From NCBI RefSeq assembly GCF_000429505.1, contig NZ_AUBZ01000034.1, positions 1 through 57,366 on the forward strand: a stretch of 57,366 nt of DNA, in the 5' to 3' direction. Both the position numbers and the translations under genes were made by a program. This DNA comes from Aliagarivorans taiwanensis DSM 22990 (GTDB taxonomy: Bacteria; Pseudomonadota; Gammaproteobacteria; Enterobacterales; Celerinatantimonadaceae). Positions 42,500-49,885 of the stretch are shown in pieces. Each line of letters opens with the position of its first letter. Position 1 is the first letter of the stretch. The notes beneath the pieces are model-generated. The model did not search any database, had not been told where the DNA came from, and saw only the letters and a list, made by a program, of their open reading frames with translations.

Positions 42500-42528
42500 T
42501 GCTGTCTCCTTTGTTGTTAGCACTGCTG

Positions 42529-42582
42529 GTGCGGTTCGCACTCTTGTGAGTTAACAGTAGTGCGGCTCGCACTGGGAGTCAA
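42529..42582 (-). promoter_or_regulatory. Motif B promoter with two operators
   Basis: On the minus strand: TTGACT (42582-42577), a 17-bp spacer, TACTGT (42559-42554). Operators GTGCG-GCT-CGCAC (42560-42572, in the spacer) and GTGCG-GTT-CGCAC (42529-42541), 31 bp apart. Confidence 0.7.
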
Positions 42583-42588
42583 GTTTTT

Positions 42589-42608
42589 TGTTCGTGGTTA
42601 TGATATAG
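42589..42608 (+). promoter_or_regulatory. Promoter motif C, copy 3, plus strand
   Basis: TGTTCGTGGTTATGATATAG matches the motif C consensus. It points right, into a stretch with no convincing gene that ends in a hairpin terminator. Confidence 0.5.
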
Positions 42609-42853
42609 ATAGGCTGCATGGGTAAAAGGGCGGTAGCGCTATGCGGTGATCATGCTTGTATTGTGCTGGGTGGCATTTGAGCCGCCACTGGTGCGTGGTG
42701 TCAATGCTTAGGCCTTGGCCTTGGCCTCTGGGTTCTGCGGCAAGGCGCGGTGTTAAGATCTGGCTCGGTAAGTGAGGTGTGTTCAAAGCCCAGAGCCAGC
42801 AGCTAGGCAATAAGGGCGTAAAGACAACAAAGCCAAGCGCGAACGCTTGGCTT
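42609..42853 (+). ncRNA. Candidate small RNA between motif C and a terminator
   Basis: About 245 nt lie between the motif C promoter and the hairpin AAGCCAAGCG / CGCTTGGCTT (42830-42853). No good ORF is present on the plus strand (only a 20-codon frame from 42618). The terminator also serves the convergent metalloprotease gene, so the case for a transcript depends on the promoter being active. Confidence 0.3.
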
Positions 42854-42854
42854 T
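42830..42854. terminator. Terminator hairpin after the metalloprotease gene
   Basis: A 10-bp perfect stem with a CGAA-type loop, AA-rich on the left and TTT on the right, suited to work in both directions. Confidence 0.75.
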
Positions 42855-42877
42855 GCAAAGGCAGGTGGAGTGGGTTG

Positions 42878-44023
42878 TTAGTGGTAGCGGCGGCGCAGTA
42901 GGCCGACGATAGCAAGCATCATGACCATCAAGCCGCCTGCGCTACCGCCAGAGCCGCCATCGCCGCCGTTTTCATCGCCGCCGTTTTCATCGCCGCCGTT
43001 GTCCTGTCCGGTGCCTTTTACGGTCAGGGTGTAAACAGGGGCGTTGCTCGCAGTCAGCTTCTCAGGGTACTCCAGACCCACCGTGAGGGCTTTGTCCAGT
43101 TGGCCTGCGTCCATGTTCACGTTCAGCGTGACCAGTTTGCTGGTTTCTCCGGCGGCAAAGGTGATGCGCTGATAAAAGTCGCCATCAAAATCCACGTCCC
43201 ACTCGGTATTGCTGCCCTTGGCGTAAATGCCCACCGATACCGACTCGTTCAGCGGCGCGTCATCGGGTAGCTCGCTCAGGGTAACAGTGAAGTCCACGTA
43301 GCCATGACCCTCCTCAACCTGCTCGTCGCTCACCTGCATACTGACATGCCCTACTGTTGGCATGGTCGGGGTGACGTGACCGAGCACGTCATGGTAGTCG
43401 AGGCCGGGGTTATTGTTGGCGATGCCCAGCTCATAATCGGCGATTTGCTCGTCAGTTAGGCGTATCGAGGTATCTGGGGTGATTATTTTGGGGTATCTGC
43501 ACATTAAGTAGTTGTTCTCATCGCAAGGAGTGTGGCTTAGCCCTGCAAGGTGACCCGCCTCATGCGCCCAGAGTGCAGGGGCGGAGGGGGTATACGCTAG
43601 GCCGATCCCCATGTTGGCGGATGCGAATCCGATATTGTTGTACTGGTCGGCGTTGAGTGCGACATAGCTAATGTGGTCAAGGCCAAATTTATTACGGCGC
43701 TGATACATATCGTGCTCTGGGTCTTGACTCCATACGTAGGCAGTATTGTACGCGAGTGATGACATTATATCGGTCTCAGGGTCAAACGGCGACTCCTCAA
43801 TCAACATCAAGCGGTAGCTGAGGGCGATGCCGTTATCGACCATGACCTTGTTGGCCAGTGCTACTTGCGCTTCCAAGGTTTGGTTGACGGTATCGACGCC
43901 GTGCTCGGTGTAGACGGACGGGTCAACGAAGAAGCCGACATCGACAATGTGATTACTGGCGGCAGCATTGGCTGCAAGCAAGGTGAGGGCGGCGGCGCTA
44001 AGTAGCGTAGTCTTACGGGTCAT
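42878..44023 (-). CDS. Secreted zinc metalloprotease with GlyGly-CTERM-type tail
   Basis: The 381-aa precursor starts with a signal peptide (residues 1-23, ...LLAANAAASN). The zinc site is HEAGHLAGLSH (around residue 155), the HExxHxxGxxH form of M12/metzincin-type proteases. A Calx-beta-like domain (about 225-335) follows, then a short NGGDE repeat and a C-terminal GGSAGG, a hydrophobic helix and RRRYH, the layout of GlyGly-CTERM sorting tails processed by rhombosortase. So it is probably exported and cell-surface attached or released. GGAGACACC site before ATG 44023. Preceded by motif C. Confidence 0.85.
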   Translation of the reverse strand: MTRKTTLLSAAALTLLAANAAASNHIVDVGFFVDPSVYTEHGVDTVNQTLEAQVALANKVMVDNGIALSYRLMLIEESPFDPETDIMSSLAYNTAYVWSQDPEHDMYQRRNKFGLDHISYVALNADQYNNIGFASANMGIGLAYTPSAPALWAHEAGHLAGLSHTPCDENNYLMCRYPKIITPDTSIRLTDEQIADYELGIANNNPGLDYHDVLGHVTPTMPTVGHVSMQVSDEQVEEGHGYVDFTVTLSELPDDAPLNESVSVGIYAKGSNTEWDVDFDGDFYQRITFAAGETSKLVTLNVNMDAGQLDKALTVGLEYPEKLTASNAPVYTLTVKGTGQDNGGDENGGDENGGDGGSGGSAGGLMVMMLAIVGLLRRRYH

Positions 44024-44353
44024 GGTGTCTCCTTTGCCTGATGGCATATCCTTGATTCCTCTTAACTATATCATAACCATGACGCATTGCAATGGTGTTG
44101 ATACTTTTTTAATGGCGTTTATCAATATATCGGAGGGGCCTGCGGATGGAAAGATGTGGTCGCCGAGTTAATGCGTTGTCCATTAAATTATTGAGTTGGA
44201 AAGGGATAAGCGCTGCGGCAAAGCCATGTAATGGCTGGGCCTCATGTTTGGTGTGATAGCCCATAGAGAGATGGCTATGGGCGTGGGTAGGGTATTTTTA
44301 GTGTGGGGTATACAGTGCGCATAGCGCATTAAGGGGATTTGTGCCGCCAAGGC
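44024..44353. promoter_or_regulatory. Promoter motif C, copy 4, and a hairpin-bearing gap
   Basis: Motif C lies at 44066-44085 (minus strand GCGTCATGGTTATGATATAG) and drives the metalloprotease. The rest has no gene but two hairpins: AGCCAT/ATGGCT (44222-44236) and GCCCATAG/CTATGGGC (44259-44282), probably ending the minus-strand operon on the right. Confidence 0.55.
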
Positions 44354-44656
44354 TCAATCTAGCAAGGGGCGCAGTAGCAGGTACCACTCAATGCCGGTCA
44401 CTGTCACGGCCCCAACAATTACCAATAGTTTTCCGCGCCATGTGAGGCGTCGGGCGGCCAGAGCCGAAATAACAATCGCGCCTAATGACAGCGATACAAT
44501 GTCAATCCAGTCCAGTACCTCTGTTAATGCAAGTGCCAGCAGGCTGGTGACTACTGTACTCATGATGGCGAGGATAACGGCCGCGGTGAGAAGTAGTCTG
44601 CGCAGGGCGCTCCCGAGTGGCGCGGAAGCGGGCGAACGATTAGCTTGTGTTGTCAT
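44354..44656 (-). CDS. Small membrane protein, 100 aa
   Basis: Not recognised. Three hydrophobic segments (about residues 18-40, 44-64 and 72-94). Its ATG overlaps the stop of the secreted nuclease by one base (TAATG), so it is coupled to it and may help its export or protect the cell, but no family supports this. Confidence 0.6.
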   Translation of the reverse strand: MTTQANRSPASAPLGSALRRLLLTAAVILAIMSTVVTSLLALALTEVLDWIDIVSLSLGAIVISALAARRLTWRGKLLVIVGAVTVTGIEWYLLLRPLLD

Positions 44657-45543
44657 TAGCGTTGGTACTCTATGTGAATAGGGCAGTGGTCGCTCAGTTT
44701 TCTGAGCGGGATGTCAGCGAGTGCGAACGTCGTCTGTTTAAATGATTGCGGTACCTTGCGCGTTGCAGCGGCTTCGCTCACCAAAATGTGGTCGATGTAC
44801 TCGGAGTAAAGCTTGTTGCCCCTGGTTAAGCACTTGCTGGTGGTTTGGTTGCTGGGAAACAATAGTTGTGCCGGTGAAGCGGCCTGCAACTGGCCAAAAA
44901 TGGCATCCCCAGAGCGCTTAAGTCGACGATTGAAATCACCCAATAGGATGTACGCATCGCCAGCTGCTTCGCGCTGTTTGATCCACGCATCCAGTAAGGG
45001 CACCTGTAGCGATAGGGTATCGCAGGCGCGCTGGGCGTTGGATTGATTGGAAAAGCAGCCTGACTTCAAGTGCACGGCTAACAAGCGCAGCTCAGTCCCG
45101 TCGGTTTGAACGATGCCGATATCAACGGCATTGCGCATATTCCTAAGGCCGGTGCTCTCGAAGTCGAGGTCGGGGTAGCGGGTGTATTTCAGGTCGCTGC
45201 GGATCGCAAACCCGGTGTGTTGTCGCCACTTCTCAGCCTTAGCCTGGTTAGCGGTCTTCGAGACACGGTCACTCATCTCGAATGTGTATCCATCACCGAC
45301 AACGCGCTGAAGCGATGCGGCGTTGGCGACTTCTTGGACGGCCAGTATGTCAATATTGGTCTTTGAAAACGTGTTTGCTAGAGCTTGATAGTCTTTGTCG
45401 CTGCGAGCGGATATCCAGCGTGAGCTGTCTTGGTCAAGGAATTCAATGTTCCAAGTGCCAATTGTCACCGTGTTTGCATAACCGGTCGAGATAGTTAGCA
45501 GAGTAAACAGGGCCGCTAGCAGTTTGTTCGTGAGTCTAATCAT
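44656..45543 (-). CDS. Secreted endonuclease/exonuclease/phosphatase-family (DNase I fold) nuclease
   Basis: The 295-aa precursor has a signal peptide (MIRLTNKLLAALFTLLTIS..., residues 1-23), then the DNase I fold: GTWNIEFL, ILAVQEV, LLAVHLKSGCF, ILLGDFNRRL, YIDHILVSE and the terminal SDHCPIHIE with the catalytic Asp-His. Probably an extracellular or periplasmic DNase/phosphatase. Start at ATG 45543. Motif C promoter upstream. Confidence 0.85.
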   Translation of the reverse strand: MIRLTNKLLAALFTLLTISTGYANTVTIGTWNIEFLDQDSSRWISARSDKDYQALANTFSKTNIDILAVQEVANAASLQRVVGDGYTFEMSDRVSKTANQAKAEKWRQHTGFAIRSDLKYTRYPDLDFESTGLRNMRNAVDIGIVQTDGTELRLLAVHLKSGCFSNQSNAQRACDTLSLQVPLLDAWIKQREAAGDAYILLGDFNRRLKRSGDAIFGQLQAASPAQLLFPSNQTTSKCLTRGNKLYSEYIDHILVSEAAATRKVPQSFKQTTFALADIPLRKLSDHCPIHIEYQR

Positions 45544-45570
45544 GTCAAGTCCATTTATTAGCAAATACAG

Positions 45571-45603
45571 CTATATCATAACCGTGACGCTCATAAATTG
45601 CAA
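45571..45603 (-). promoter_or_regulatory. Promoter motif C, copy 5, before the nuclease gene
   Basis: On the minus strand: TTGCAA (45603-45598), a 17-bp spacer, TATGAT (45580-45575), with motif C GCGTCACGGTTATGATATAG at 45590-45571. Confidence 0.6.
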
Positions 45604-45727
45604 TCACAAAACGGTTGCAAAGGGGGGGTGGTTAATGTTTGCATATAAGCAATGTATATTGTAATGTGTATTTGGTGGTAACGGGCGTAGCCCCACCTTC
45701 CTTATTGATGCTGGATGTAACGAAGCT

Positions 45728-45760
45728 AAAAGAGCCGGTAGTGATACCGGCTCTTTTTTA
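45728..45760. terminator. Strong intrinsic terminator
   Basis: AAAAGAGCCGGT / ACCGGCTCTTTT with a 6-nt loop and TT beyond. It serves the minus-strand gene on its right and could also end a plus-strand transcript starting near 45640-45670, where a compact fold (GGTG...GGGC/GCCC...CACC, 45674-45697) lies. Confidence 0.8.
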
Positions 45761-45842
45761 TCACTCTCGCCAGCCAAGGTAAAACGAAGTCTTTAAAAAC
45801 AATCACTTACATCTCTTTGGTGCAGCAATGGCGTCCAAGTTT

Positions 45843-47033
45843 TTATAGTTGATCAAGGTTTAGCTGTTCGTCACCATCGCTTCCAAATTCACTTCCAAAT
45901 TCATCACATGCGTTGAACGTGGGTGATGACGCTGGCAATGCCTGGTCAAACACGCCATGAGATTGCTGGTGGCCAGCCTCATGGTTGGATTGCTGAGGCT
46001 TAGCTTCGCTAGGCTCACAGGCGCGCTGCGCTGCAAGTAATGCATCAATGTCCAGCTCTGGAAGCATGTCAGCCAAAAGACTAGCCGCCTTCTCTAATGA
46101 CAAGGCTCCGTTGATGCCTTGCTGTACCAGTGCTGTTGGATCGGCTTGGTCTGCTTGGGTAATCATCATCCATACCATTTCTCGAATAGCGTCCTCTGTG
46201 GTTCGCGCGTCACCGTTGAGGAGGCCCAACTGAGTGCCGCTCAATGCCTTTAGCCTGTTCATGGTGGCATGGGTAATCGGTTGGTTAGCACTGATTTTCT
46301 TACCGACGACCTTTGCTTGCTCCGATAGCAGGTGAAGCTTAGTCAACGCCTCCAGACTACTCTTTGCACTGGAAGCGATCAGGTTGCGCACCTGCCGATG
46401 CTCTAGTGTCTGCACGTAGATGTACAGTTGGCAGATCTCGTTGACACTGCGTTGCCCCCAGTAATAGCGCATCGCTAAATGAGAGCTGTTAACGAGTACC
46501 AAATAGAGTTGGCTCGCTGAGGCCGCAAACTCAGCCTCCGTCATCTTGGCCACCGGAATCCCTTTGATAGTGTATGGCGCCAGCGCGAACGCACTGATTT
46601 CCATCATGTGCGAATGAGCAATCTGCAAATCACTGAAAGCCCGAACCAGGTTGCTACCGCAGCCTGCGCCGCTCATGAAGTTTCTGTGGCGACTAGCCGG
46701 TAAGCCGATCATATGTAACCAGTCGGCAAGCTGCTCATAGCTGCCGCTGAATGACAGGTATACGTTGTTGTACTCTGCGCATGAAAGGCTTTGGCGGACA
46801 TCCAATTGGCTGTTGGGCTCCATTAGCAAGCCATCCTCTAAGCTGCAAAACTCCGAGGCATTGTCCAAGACAGTGAAGTCAACATACTTAAGTCTTTTAA
46901 GTGCCTTGCTGTCATTTGCTTCTACCGCTTGCTCGCGGATAGTCAGTAGCTCTTTGGGGCTCATGAAGAACGGGCCGTGGTAGTACTGACGTCCTTTTAC
47001 TAAGTATTTAGCGAAGTACATTGTATAGTCCAT
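45843..47033 (-). CDS. Unknown 396-aa protein beside the putative origin
   Basis: Not recognised. The preferred start is the ATG at 47033 (GAGAAAC site); frames further upstream run into a promoter with TATAAT/TTATAATA. The protein is helical, without membrane segments, and ends in an acidic tail with DEFGSEFGSDGDE. It lies next to the origin-like region and the conjugation genes, so it may be part of replication or transfer, but no motif shows it. Confidence 0.6.
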   Translation of the reverse strand: MDYTMYFAKYLVKGRQYYHGPFFMSPKELLTIREQAVEANDSKALKRLKYVDFTVLDNASEFCSLEDGLLMEPNSQLDVRQSLSCAEYNNVYLSFSGSYEQLADWLHMIGLPASRHRNFMSGAGCGSNLVRAFSDLQIAHSHMMEISAFALAPYTIKGIPVAKMTEAEFAASASQLYLVLVNSSHLAMRYYWGQRSVNEICQLYIYVQTLEHRQVRNLIASSAKSSLEALTKLHLLSEQAKVVGKKISANQPITHATMNRLKALSGTQLGLLNGDARTTEDAIREMVWMMITQADQADPTALVQQGINGALSLEKAASLLADMLPELDIDALLAAQRACEPSEAKPQQSNHEAGHQQSHGVFDQALPASSPTFNACDEFGSEFGSDGDEQLNLDQL

Positions 47034-47600
47034 TGTGTTTCTCATATTATTATAATACGCCAGCGTGGTTAAAAAGCAACCAAAAATGGCGATTGCCGCC
47101 CCTGTTTTTCGTAAAATAGTGCACCTCCGCCTCGGGCTTTTGTTATCTATTTGCGTTATGCGCAACAAGTGAAGGGCTGCTGCCAAGAATTCGGGCGGTC
47201 TGGAGCCTTAAGTCTGAAACTGGGTGTAATGCAATCGGGGTAATTCGCCGTTGCTATCACATCGCTGTCGCCTCAGTTGGGCTTGACTTGGAGAGGCAGG
47301 TCGGGCGCGCTCATAGATAGGAAGCCTTGTAGATCTAGCGAGGCGCTTTGCAGTGATTTGTGGTCTATTTCCAAAAGGGAAGTGCTGCCAATTTTTCCGT
47401 TTAGAGCGGGGCCGTTTGAAAGCCAAATAGGATTTTCGCCAGAGAACGAGGCCGGGCGTTTTGCCAGGGCTGTGTTTTGCTTTAAAAGGCCTTCTGTATT
47501 TAAAACAGCTTCGAACTTAACGAACGCGGCCTTCTTGGATTGTGCTTGGCTGTCACAGGCTAGGGCATTGCAGCCTTAAGCAAAGTCCCAAATTTGATGG
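47034..47600. other. Non-coding or undecided stretch
   Basis: A TTATAATA box at 47050-47057 overlaps the promoter of the minus-strand gene. A plus-strand ORF at 47277-47579 has no ribosome site and an unusual composition, so I do not accept it. No terminator stands out. Confidence 0.35.
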
Positions 47601-47761
47601 CGTTGTCGCACCCGCTCTCGCTTGCTTAGGCTTCTAGGTCGCAACACTTTGGTAGCGCCTAATTTTTCTTGGCATTTTTGCACGCACTCTCAGTCATCAT
47701 TACTGCTGCGACACTAGCTGTTACCTGCTGTTCGTCCTCTGTTATGTCCAGGCTACCCAAA

Positions 47762-48020
47762 GGGGGTGGGCCGCTATGGGCGTGCTTATGCGGGACCGTT
47801 CTGTCTCGCTCTGTCGTAGGTTATCGGGGCGCTGGGTCGCGCTGGGGTAATGCGGGGCGCATTGGGGCAGGCGGGGCGCCATGGGCGATTTATGGGCTCT
47901 CTATTGTTTTGCTGGGGCGTGGCGGGGCACGATGGGGTGATATGGGGCTGTGTATTATAATAATACCCCGAATGGCACTGCACTTATAATAAGTGCAGTC
48001 GCCATATAGGTATTATAATA
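47762..48020. other. Candidate replication origin (oriV): phased G tracts, TTATAATA boxes and palindrome
   Basis: From 47826 to 47948, GGG/GGGGC/GGGGT tracts begin at 47826, 34, 44, 54, 64, 73, 83, 94, (one missing), 47914, 24, 34 and 44: a 10-bp phase over 120 bp. Next, TTATAATA boxes start at 47955, 47984 and 48013, exactly 29 bp apart, the middle one inside a perfect 23-bp palindrome (47977-47999, arms ACTGCACTTAT). G-rich phased tracts beside AT-rich boxes, directly upstream of a primase gene, fit an iteron-type origin with an unwinding region. Confidence 0.6.
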
Positions 48021-48074
48021 AGTTCTGGTCATCCGTTAATGTTATTGAAACTGTGCAATATACATAGCATTGCG

Positions 48075-48102
48075 TTGCGTAAGGCTCTGTCTGCTTTATA
48101 AT
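48075..48102 (+). promoter_or_regulatory. Promoter of the primase gene
   Basis: TTGCGT (48075-48080), a 16-bp spacer, TATAAT (48097-48102). Confidence 0.65.
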
Positions 48103-48137
48103 CTTAGTAACATTTGTGAGTGAGCATGGAGTGCCAG

Positions 48138-49829
48138 ATGCGTATCCCAGATAGTGTTATAGAAGAGCTTAAAGGAAGGATGCCGTTATCCGAACTTATC
48201 GACCGTGAAGCCAGCCCGAACAAACTTAAAAAATCTGGGAACGGCAATGTCTTTACAGCCTGTTGTCCATTTCACGAGGAGAAGACTCCGAGCTTTAATA
48301 TCAATGACGATAAAGGACTCTACAACTGCTTCGGCTGCGGAGAGGGCGGGACTCATATCGATTTTCTAATGAGCTATCGTAACCTTAACTTTCGGGAAGC
48401 GGTGACTGCGCTAGCTGACATTGTGGGCGTGGACCTCCAATCTCGTTTGAAGCAGTCCGTAAACACAAGTGACACTGGCTCAGATCCCTATTTCAACAAA
48501 AGCAGCATTGAGCGCCTTAGTTCCCGGTATTTACAAGACATGTCCAAGCAATACTCAAGTACCATTTTTTTTCCCGAGCCTCCTTTTAGCATACCGTCCT
48601 ACCCTCAAGGCAGAGATACATACCTGGCAGAGGACATACTGGGGGCAATGCGTTGCAGTTCGGTACTCGACTATAAGCGTTGGCTCACAAGTAAACCTGA
48701 GCAAGTTGAATTAGCGAAGCAAAGTGGAGTCGTCGTCGACGGAGACATTCGATTTCCGAATGCTAAGTGGATGATCCCAATATTTGGGTTGAGTGCTCCT
48801 GAGGACACCTCAGCACTGCCTATCTTGAGAGGTGCTAAAGGTTTGGTTCAGCTGAATTGCCAAGGCTATTTGTCAGTGAATGAATTAGACCATATACGTT
48901 TTGCTGGACTTTATCCCAGTGGCCAACATTCGGTTTGGGGTGGTTTGTTGATGCCTTTTGCCTCAAGTATCGCAATTGCTCAGGCATGTAAAGAGTTACG
49001 TCTATTACCAGGGCGGGAAGCGTTGGTATCATCAATGCGAGCTGGGAATTTTATGGCGATTGCGCCGGCGATTGGTGGGCTGACTCAAGCGCATGTATCT
49101 AACATTGGTCGCTTGCCAGTGAGCTCCCTTAAGGTTGAGCTCGAAGCCGACTTCTTGGCTAAACCGAATGCAATTGAAAGTTATTTGAATCTGGCGATGT
49201 CAATGAATGAGGCTTCGGTAAAGTTTGTACTCGAGAACGGAGATGCAATAGGGCAGCTCCCAGAGTTGATTGAGCACATAGGATCCACTTTGGTTTCGTT
49301 ATCGCTGCCTCAGTTGGAGCGTATTGAATCTGCGCTGGGGCGGTACGTGAACCGTTGTGTTCGTGAAGAAGATGCAAAGCAAGCGTTTGGTGTATGCCGC
49401 TCTTTTGCCAAGGTCATGGATGTTAGCTTACCGTTAGTGATTGATCAGTTCTTTGCTGTGGACAGTTCAGAGAAAATGCTCACACTGTCGCTACTTGGTC
49501 GAGGGTTTGGCGGGAGTGGTTTGCTCCCTTTAGCGGTCGAGCCATGTAACTTGGCGTTGGACGACAAGCTACTTCGCGTGTCATGTGCGCTGGCGGGTAA
49601 AGATGCGGATTACGGGGACATAGCTAAAGAGGTGTCCTTGTACTTCTCAGACAGTAAAATGCGGCAAGTTGCGACGTTTGCTGCGGCCTCCGCTCTAAAC
49701 TATTTGCCGGCGCTAACCACGGGGGAGGCTCATGAGTTAGAGGCTCAGTATCAACAATGTATAGATGTTCATATAGAACCTCTATCGGGTGTATCGACTG
49801 AATCCTCCATGGCAACTAGCGGAGCGTAG
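48138..49829 (+). CDS. DnaG-like primase with CHC2 zinc finger and diverged Toprim region
   Basis: The 563-aa protein begins like DnaG: MRIPDSVIEELKGRM, LKKSG, CCPFHEEKTPSF and CFGCG, the CHC2 zinc-binding module (about residues 35-75). A WGGLLMPF segment and EALVSSMRAGNFMAIAPAIG (about residue 293) line up with the DnaG catalytic core, but the DxD pair is replaced by LEADF (about residue 335). So the DNA-binding zinc module is intact while the Toprim site looks altered. ATG 48138 has GGAG 6 bp upstream; GTG/ATG codons at 48120/48126 are alternatives. Confidence 0.8.
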   Translation: MRIPDSVIEELKGRMPLSELIDREASPNKLKKSGNGNVFTACCPFHEEKTPSFNINDDKGLYNCFGCGEGGTHIDFLMSYRNLNFREAVTALADIVGVDLQSRLKQSVNTSDTGSDPYFNKSSIERLSSRYLQDMSKQYSSTIFFPEPPFSIPSYPQGRDTYLAEDILGAMRCSSVLDYKRWLTSKPEQVELAKQSGVVVDGDIRFPNAKWMIPIFGLSAPEDTSALPILRGAKGLVQLNCQGYLSVNELDHIRFAGLYPSGQHSVWGGLLMPFASSIAIAQACKELRLLPGREALVSSMRAGNFMAIAPAIGGLTQAHVSNIGRLPVSSLKVELEADFLAKPNAIESYLNLAMSMNEASVKFVLENGDAIGQLPELIEHIGSTLVSLSLPQLERIESALGRYVNRCVREEDAKQAFGVCRSFAKVMDVSLPLVIDQFFAVDSSEKMLTLSLLGRGFGGSGLLPLAVEPCNLALDDKLLRVSCALAGKDADYGDIAKEVSLYFSDSKMRQVATFAAASALNYLPALTTGEAHELEAQYQQCIDVHIEPLSGVSTESSMATSGA

Positions 49830-49831
49830 CC

Positions 49832-49861
49832 AAAAAAAAATAGGCAGCCATGCTGCCTATT
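49832..49861 (-). terminator. Strong terminator of the LPD7-like gene
   Basis: AATAGGCAGC / GCTGCCTATT with a CAT loop; on the minus strand it is followed by nine T. It lies between convergent genes and mainly stops the minus-strand operon. Confidence 0.85.
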
Positions 49862-49885
49862 TGTCGTTTAAAGGGATTGGTTGTA

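Noticed and set aside
42598-42915. Minus-strand ORF of 105 codons
   Set aside because: It overlaps the end of the metalloprotease gene and the terminator hairpin, with no start signal.
47277-47579. Plus-strand ORF of 100 codons in the origin region
   Set aside because: No ribosome site and composition unlike the neighbours; kept as undecided non-coding sequence.
47669-47989. Plus-strand ORF across the phased G tracts
   Set aside because: The frame is a by-product of the repeated GGGGC tracts; the 10-bp phase does not favour any codon frame.
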